From Muraenolepis orangiensis (taxonomy: Eukaryota > Chordata > Actinopteri > Gadiformes > Muraenolepididae): a stretch of 64,000 nucleotides of DNA. The stretch covers positions 1-64,000 of the forward strand of contig JANIIK010000742.1 of assembly GCA_027704905.1 (NCBI GenBank), written 5' to 3'. Position 1 is the stretch's first letter, and each line of letters opens with the position of its first letter. The notes below the pieces were generated by a model. That model was given only the letters and a program-made list of their open reading frames with translations, did not search any database and had not been told where the DNA came from. Position numbers and translations under genes: made by a program. Of the stretch, positions 56,478 through 64,000 are shown in pieces.

Positions 56478-57016
56478 GTGAGCAGTTGTGGTAGTAGTAG
56501 TATTTCATATGTGGTAGTTGAGGTAGTAGTAGTATATAACATGTGGTAGTTGAGGTAGTAGTAGTATATAACATGTGGTAGTTGAGGTAGTAGTAGTATA
56601 TAACATGTGGTAGTTGAGTTAGTAGTAGTATATAATATGTGGTAGTTGAGTTAGTAGTAGTATATAATATGTGGTAGTTGAGTTAGTAGTAGTATATAAT
56701 ATGTGGTAGTTGAGGTAGTAGTAGTATATAATATGTGGTAGTTGAGGTAGTAGTTGTATGTAATATGTGGTAGTTGAGTTAGTAGTAGTATATAACATGT
56801 GGTAGTTGAGGTAGTAGTAGTATATAATATGTGGTAGTTGAGTTAGTAGTAGTATATAACATGTGGTAGTTGAGGTAGTAGTAGTATATAATATGTTGTA
56901 GTTGAGTTAGTAGTAGTATATAACATGTGGTAGTTGAGGTAGTAGTAGTATATAATATGTGGTAGTTGAGGTAGTAGTAGTATATAATATGTTGTAGTTG
57001 AGGTAGTAGTAGTATA
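56478..57016. repeat. 32-bp minisatellite
   Basis: About sixteen units, GTAGTTGAG(G/T)TAGTAGTAGT type, ending at a C-rich patch (57017-57050). Confidence 0.95.
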
Positions 57017-58599
<1,583 letters not shown>

Positions 58600-60830
58600 G
58601 GTAGCAGTTGTATGTCAGTAGGGTCAAGTTGAGGTACTAGTTGTATGTTAGTAAGGTCAAGGTGAGGTACTAGTTGTATGTCAGTAGGGTCAAGTTGAGG
58701 TACTAGTTGTATGTTAGTAAGGTCAAGTTGAGGTACTAGGTGTATGTTAGTAAGGTCAGGTTGAGGTACTAGTTGTATGTTAGAAAGGTCAAGTTGAGGT
58801 ACTAGTTGTATGTTAGTAAGGTCAAGTTGAGGTACTAGTTGTATGTTAGTAAGGTCAAGTTGAGGTACTAGTTGTATGTTAGTAAGGTCAAGTTGAGGTA
58901 CTAGTTGTATGTTAGTAAGGTCAAGTTGAGGTACTAGTTGTATGTCAGTAGGGTCAAGTTGAGGTACTAGTTGTATGTTAGTTAGGTCAAGTTGAGGTAC
59001 TAGTTGTATGTTAGTAAGGTCAAGGTGAGGTACTAGTTGTATGTTAGTAAGGTCAGGTTGAGGTACTTGTTGTATGTTAGTAAGGTCAAGTTGAGGTACT
59101 AGTTGTATGTTAGTAAGGTCAGGTTGAGGTTCTAGTTGTATGTTAGTAAGGTCAGGTTGAGGTACTTGTTGTATGTTAGTAAGGTCAAGTTGAGGTACTA
59201 GTTGTATGTTAGTAAGGTCAGGTTGAGGTTCTAGTTGTATGTTAGTAAGGTCAGGTTGAGGTACTAGTTGTATGTAGGTAATGTCAGCTTGAGTTAGTAC
59301 TTGTATGTTAGTAAGGTCAGGTTGAGTTAGTAGTTGTATATTAGTAAGGTCAGGTTGAGTTACTAGTTGTATGTTAGTAAGGTCAAGCTGAGGTACTAGT
59401 TGTATGTTAGTTAGGTCAAGGTGAGGTACTAGTTGTATGTTAGAAAGGTCAAGTTGAGGTACTAGTTGTATGTTAGTAAGGTCAAGTTGAGGTACTAGTT
59501 GTATGTTAGTAAGGTCAAGTTGAGGTACTAGTCGTATGTTAGTAAGGTCAAGTTGAGGTACTAGTTGTATGTTAGTAAGGTCAAGTTGAGGTACTAGTTG
59601 TATGTTAGTAAGGTCAGGTTGAGGTACTAGTTGTATGTTAGTAAGGTCAAGTTGAGGTACTAGTTGTATGTTAGTAAGGTCAAGTTGAGGTACTAGTTGT
59701 ATGTTAGTAAGGTCAAGTTGAGGTAGTAGTTGTATGTTAGTAAGGTCAAGTTGAGGTACTAGTTGTATGTTAGTAAGGTCAAGTTGAGGTACTAGTTGTA
59801 TGTTAGTAAGGTCAGGTTGAGGTACTAGTTGTATGTTAGTAAGGTCAAGTTGAGGTACTAGTTGTATGTTAGTAAGGTCAAGTTGAGGTACTAGTTGTAT
59901 GTTAGTAAGGTCAGGTTGAGGTACTAGTTGTATGTTAGTAAGGTCAAGTTGAGGTACTAGTTGTATGTTAGTAAGGTCAAGTTGAGGTACTAGTTGTATG
60001 TTAGTAAGGTCAAGTTGAGGTACACGTTGTATGTTAGTAAGGTCAAGTTGAGGTACTAGTTGTATGTTAGTAAGGTCAAGTTGAGGTACTAGTTGTATAT
60101 TAGTAAGGTCAAGTTGAGGTACTAGTTGTATGTTAGTAAGGTCAAGTTGAGGTACTAGTTGTATGTTAGTAAGGTCAAGTTGAGGTACTAGTTGTATGTT
60201 CGTAAGGTCAGGTTGAGGTTCTAGTTGTATGTTAGTAAGGTCAGGTTGAGGTACTTGTTGTATGTTAGTAAGGTGAAGCTGAGGTACTATTTGTATGTTA
60301 GTAAGGTCAGGTTGAGGTACTAGTTGTATGTTAGTAAGGTCAGGTTGAGGTACTAGTTGTATGTAGGTAATGTCAGCTTGAGTTAGTAGTTGTATGTTAG
60401 TAAGGTCAGGTTGAGTTAGTAGTTGTATGTTAGTAAGGTCAGGTTGAGGTACTAGTTGTATGTTAGTAAGGTCAGGTTGAGGTACTAGTTGTATGTAGGT
60501 AAGGTCAGGTTGAGTTAGTAGTTGTGTGTTAGTAAGGTCAGGTTGAGGTACTAGTTGTGTGTTAGTAAGGTCAGGTTGAGTTAGTAGTTGTATGTTAGTA
60601 AGGTCAGGTTGAGGTACTAGTTGTATGTTAGTAAGGTCAGGTTGAGGTACTAGTTGTGTGTTAGTAAGGTCAGGTTGAGTTAGTAGTTGTGTGTTAGTAA
60701 GGTCAGGTTGAGTTAGTAGTTGTATGTTAGTAAGGTCAGGTTGAGTTAGTAGTTGTGTGTTAGTAAGGTCAGGTTGAGTTAGTAGTTGTATGTTAGTAAG
60801 GTCAGGTTGAGTTAGTAGTTGTATGTAATA
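58600..60830. repeat. 33-bp minisatellite, expanded array
   Basis: About 67 units of GTTGAGGTACTAGTTGTATG followed by TTAGTAAGGTCAA. Because 33 is a multiple of 3, the minus strand has a 753-codon open frame of an 11-residue repeat (LTNIQLVPQLD), with Q/E, P/Q and S/N variants. Patterns of variants repeat in blocks (59040-59290 resembles 60180-60370). Confidence 0.96.
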
Positions 60831-61370
60831 CATTGTAGTTGAGGTAGTAGTTGTATATAATATGTGTTAGTTGAGGTAGTAGTAATATATAATATGTGTT
60901 AGTTGAGTTAGTAGTAGTATATAATATGTGGTAGTTGAGTTAGTAGTTGTATATAATATGTGGTAGTTGAGTTAGTAGTTGTATATAATATGTGGTAGTT
61001 GAGTTAGTAGTTGTATATAATATGTGGTAGTTGAGGTAGTAGTTGTATATAATATGTGGTAGTTGAGGTAGTAGTTGTATGTCATTTGTGGTGGTTTAAG
61101 AAGTTATATTTATTATGTTGTTGTTGAGGTACTAGTTGTATATAATATGTGGTAGTTGAGGTCGTAGTTGTATGTTATATGTGGTGGTTTAGATAGTTAT
61201 ATATAATATGTGGTAATTTAAATGAGTTAGTAGTAGTATATAATATGTTGTAGTTGAGGTAGTAGTAGTATAAAATATGTTGTAGTTGAGGTAGTAGTAG
61301 TATATAATATGTTGTAGTTGAGGTAGTTGTAGTATATAATATGTTGTAGTTGAGGTAGTAGTTGTATATT
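60831..61370. repeat. 32-bp minisatellite
   Basis: Units of the common family with degenerate GTGGTTTAGATAGTTATATA variants at 61080-61215, as at 32450. Confidence 0.93.
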
Positions 61371-61839
61371 GCTGCCCCCCCCCCTGCCCCACACCTCTGC
61401 TCAACATCTATAACATTAAATCACCAACAATGTCTTTGACTAACTTTAAAAAAGGTAAAAAACTGTATCACAACTACCTACCTCTCTATAGTTTACATAT
61501 TTATTAATAAGATACATGTTTACTGTACCTGCCATATATATTTAAATCTCAAACTGTTAGATAGAACTGCATATCCCTGCCCCCCCCTCTGCTGCCGCCC
61601 CACCTCTGCTGCCCCCCCCTGCTGCCGCCCCCCTTCTGCTGCCCCCCCCTCTGCTGTCCGTCCCCCTCTGCTGCCCCCCCCCTGCTGCCCCCCCCCCTGC
61701 TGCCGCCCCCCCCTCTGCTATCCCCCCCCCCCTCTGCTGACTAATTGTAAAAAAGAAGAAAGAAAAAACTGTAAAAACAAACTGTATCAGAACTACCTTC
61801 CTCTCTATACTTTACATCTACTATATCATTCTCTAACGG

Positions 61840-61879
<40 letters not shown>

Positions 61880-62039
61880 TGTCAGAAGAAATACGGCCCC
61901 TTTCAGGTTGAGGGGGGTCTTCATACTGGGCGGGATGCTTGGGGGGGGGTCTGAACGTGACCAAGTTCCATTTGTTAAGCATTCCATCCAGTAGTTTACG
62001 TTTTGCGGGCGATTTAGTGGTCTGAAAAAAAAAGAAGAA
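61371..62039. other. C-rich tract and spacer, module 3
   Basis: CCCCCCCTGCTG low complexity (61371-61395, 61570-61740) around a spacer repeating 57060-57240, then the 35401-type spacer with a short TG tract (61843-61878). The LINE RT fragment expected here by synteny is missing. Confidence 0.75.
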
Positions 62040-62350
62040 ATCTATTATATACTATAGTAGTTTATAATATGTGTTAGTTGAGTTAGTAGTAGTATATCAT
62101 ATGTGGTAGTTGAGTTAGTAGTAGTATATAATATGTGTTAGTTGAGTTAGTAGGAGTATATCATATGTGGTAGTTGAGTTAGTAGTAGTATATAATATGT
62201 GTTAGTTGAGTTAGTAGGAGTATATCATATGTGGTAGTTGAGTTAGTAGTAGTATATAATATGTGGTAGTTGAGTTAGTAGTAGTATATAATATGTGGTA
62301 GTTGAGGTAGTAGCAGTATATAACATGTGTTAGTTAAGTTAGTAGTAGTA
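62040..62350. repeat. 32-bp minisatellite, left of Tigger insertion
   Basis: About ten units with a GTTAGTAGGAGTATATCATA variant repeated three times; resumes at 63663. Confidence 0.95.
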
Positions 62351-62732
62351 CCGTATTGACCCGATTATAAGACGACCCCTCTTTTTCAAGACTCATTTTT
62401 GGAGAAAAAAAATTTGAAGACCAAATATTTTTTTTTTGAAAGAAAATCATTTTATTTGAAAATAATGATAACACACATCACACATTGTGTTCAAATTTGC
62501 CTAACTTGGCGAACAAAAAGAAAACAGGCTAGATAGATAGCAATAAAACAGTAGTGCAATAAAACGGTAGCGCAATAAAACAGTAGAGCAATGAAACAGT
62601 ACAACATTTCAGAACATCAGTCTATTGGTCACATCACGTCTTCTCATTCAGCTCGTCTTCTACATCGCTGGGTTGTTCCTCTCACTCCCGCTATCGTCAC
62701 TCACGGTGTCCGCTTCCACGTCTCCTCCCACA

Positions 62733-62985
62733 TCACGTCATCCTCGCTGCCATCCATGGCATTTGATACGCAGCATTTCTTAACCCATTAATGATGCTTT
62801 CTGGGGAAACGTCAGCCCATGCTTGCAATATCCATTCACAGAGCAAACGTACTGCAGGCTTTTGGATTTTTCCAGACGGTGTCAGTGCGTGATGACCAGC
62901 CAGGAGCCACTCTGTGTATCTCTTGCGCAGATTGCGCAGCTGGCTTGTCATTCCGCCCGGTATGATCACTAGGTCACCTAGTGAT
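62733..62985 (-). pseudogene. Tigger/pogo transposase, C-terminal part
   Basis: Minus strand: VIIPGGMTSQL joined directly to RNLRKRYTEWLLAG, HALTPSGKI, LCEWILQAW and ESIINGLRNA, the usual C-terminal layout of pogo-like DDE transposases. The stretch normally holding the third catalytic Asp (after TSQL) is missing, so it cannot be catalytic. A 12-bp-arm palindrome (about 62963-62988) lies at its start. Confidence 0.8.
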
Positions 62986-62989
62986 CATC

Positions 62990-63435
62990 ACTCTTTCACT
63001 TTTTGACTGGCTCAGTCAAGTGTCCACGGAAAGCATCCAGAATCAACATATTCCTCTTCTTTCTGAGTCCCCCACGCCGTCTGCCCCACACCACCTTGAC
63101 CAACTTGCCAGTCCACCACAAGCTCCGTCTCCATCCAGCCCTTTGCCTGGGCGCGTACGATAACGCCAGCTGGCTGCCTCTTTAGGTACAGTCACTGCCT
63201 CTTTAGGTGCAGTCACTGCCTCTTTAGGTACAGTCTTGCGTTTTAAAACCACGTACGGGGGAGGTTTTGTCCCATCTGCGAGGCGCGTTAACATGACCGT
63301 TACTCGGCTCTTCTCGTTTCCAGTAGACTTCACAATCACTGATTTGTCGCCTTTCTTATGCACTGTGACAGATGTTGGCATGTCAAAATACACAGGCGTT
63401 TTTCTTTTTTCAAGTTGGTCGCTGTGTCTCTCCAT
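62990..63435 (-). pseudogene. Tigger/pogo transposase, catalytic domain start
   Basis: Minus strand from 63435: KRKTPVYFDMPTSVTV with the first catalytic Asp, VTVMLTRLADGTKPPPYVVL and a small repeat of VPKEAVTAPKEA (63175-63235). After a frameshift near 63150 come NMLILDAFRGHLTEP (about 63010-63055) with the second catalytic Asp. The N-terminal DNA-binding domains are absent. Confidence 0.82.
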
Positions 63436-63662
63436 TTCTATCTCTCCAGGTAACTGTTTTTATGTACTGTTACTTTAAGACTTTGAGTGACTTTAAGTGT
63501 CGCGCGGTGTCTCGGAACACTCGTTTGGCGCGATCTGTTGTTGCGCAATTACATGTGCAATTACGGTACATCGAAAAGTCTAAACCCCGATTATAAGACG
63601 ACCCCTCTTTTTCAGATTTTTTTCTCGGAAAAAAAACCCGTCTTATATTCGGGTCAATACGG

Positions 63663-64000
63663 TATATAATATGTGGTAGTTGAGTTAGTAGTAGTATATA
63701 ACATGTGTTAGTTGAGTTAGTAGGAGTATATCATATGTGGTAGTTGAGTTAGTAGTAGTATATAACATGTGGTAGTTGAGGTAGTAGTAGTATATAATAT
63801 GTGGTAGTTGAGGTAGTAGCAGTATATAACATGTGTTAGGTGAGTTAGTAGGAGTATATCATATGCGGTAGTTGAGTTAGTAGTAGTATATAACATGTGG
63901 TAGTTGAGGTAGTAGTAGTATATAACATGTGGTAGTTGAGGTAGTAGTAGTATATAATATGTGGTAGTTGAGGTAGTAGTAGTATATAACATGTGGTAGT
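63663..64000. repeat. 32-bp minisatellite, right of Tigger insertion
   Basis: About ten units running to the window end; by synteny this is the array that precedes the module 3 V gene. Confidence 0.95.

Larger units (their letters stand above)
62351..63662 (-). mobile_element. Tigger/pogo-type DNA transposon, defective
   Basis: Termini CCGTATTGACCCG and CGGGTCAATACGG, flanked by TA at 62349-62350 and 63663-63664. Removing it and one TA restores a continuous 32-bp minisatellite unit. 1,312 bp; transposase fragments lie on the minus strand. The right end contains both orientations of the terminal sequence. Confidence 0.93.

Overview
The window looks like a teleost fish chromosome segment. It carries immunoglobulin light-chain (IgL) gene segments in the fish arrangement, with V in inverted orientation to J-C, a 12-bp-spacer RSS on V and a 23-bp-spacer RSS on J. 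The rest is almost entirely typical fish transposable elements and tandem repeats. I see no bacterial, phage or CRISPR-like gene and no ordinary multi-exon housekeeping gene.

The backbone is a tandemly duplicated module of roughly 20 kb. Landmarks recur in order: a short LTR inside TACA microsatellite, a conserved ~0.75-0.9 kb block, a 32-bp minisatellite, a LINE reverse-transcriptase fragment that decays into a 14-bp minisatellite and C-rich DNA, a long 32-bp minisatellite, an inverted V gene, J, C, a 3' flank, a TG tract, more minisatellite, an exon-like remnant leading into 31-bp and 23-bp minisatellites, a Harbinger fragment, a LINE 5' end, and TACA repeats again. Module 1 runs about 11.2-30.4 kb (V1 18071-18536, J1 19299-19336, C1 20279-20601). 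Module 2 runs about 30.4-54.9 kb (V2 37701-38169, J2 39079-39116, C2 40056-40378). Module 3 starts at about 54.9 kb and leaves the window before its V-J-C. The first 9.4 kb hold the end of an earlier module, broken up by insertions.

In cassette 1, V, J and C all look functional: leader, invariant Cys and Trp, FGGG motif, splice sites, C-terminal Cys and poly(A) signal. In cassette 2, J and C look intact, but V2 has a net +7-nt change in CDR1 that shifts the frame into a stop. V-to-J joining in each cassette would have to occur by inversion.

Comparing modules dates the insertions. A hAT element (21315-22539, 8-bp TSD) lies in module 1 with the intact empty site in module 2. An L2-type LINE (51833-~54735, minus strand) interrupts the TACA array only in module 2. 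A Tigger/pogo element (62351-63662) sits precisely in a TA of the minisatellite in module 3. Upstream are a Ty3/Gypsy element with two identical 181-bp LTRs (672-4585), a 5'-truncated R2/HERO-like LINE (6630-~9060), and a solo LTR inside a hAT inside a microsatellite (9396-11184).

The gene segments work together only as an IgL locus: RAG recombination joins V to J, splicing joins VJ to C. Everything else is mobile or tandemly repeated DNA that probably drove, and recorded, the unequal crossing-over that multiplied the cassettes. I found no convincing new biochemical system. The unusual content is the structure and history of this repeat-riddled IgL array.
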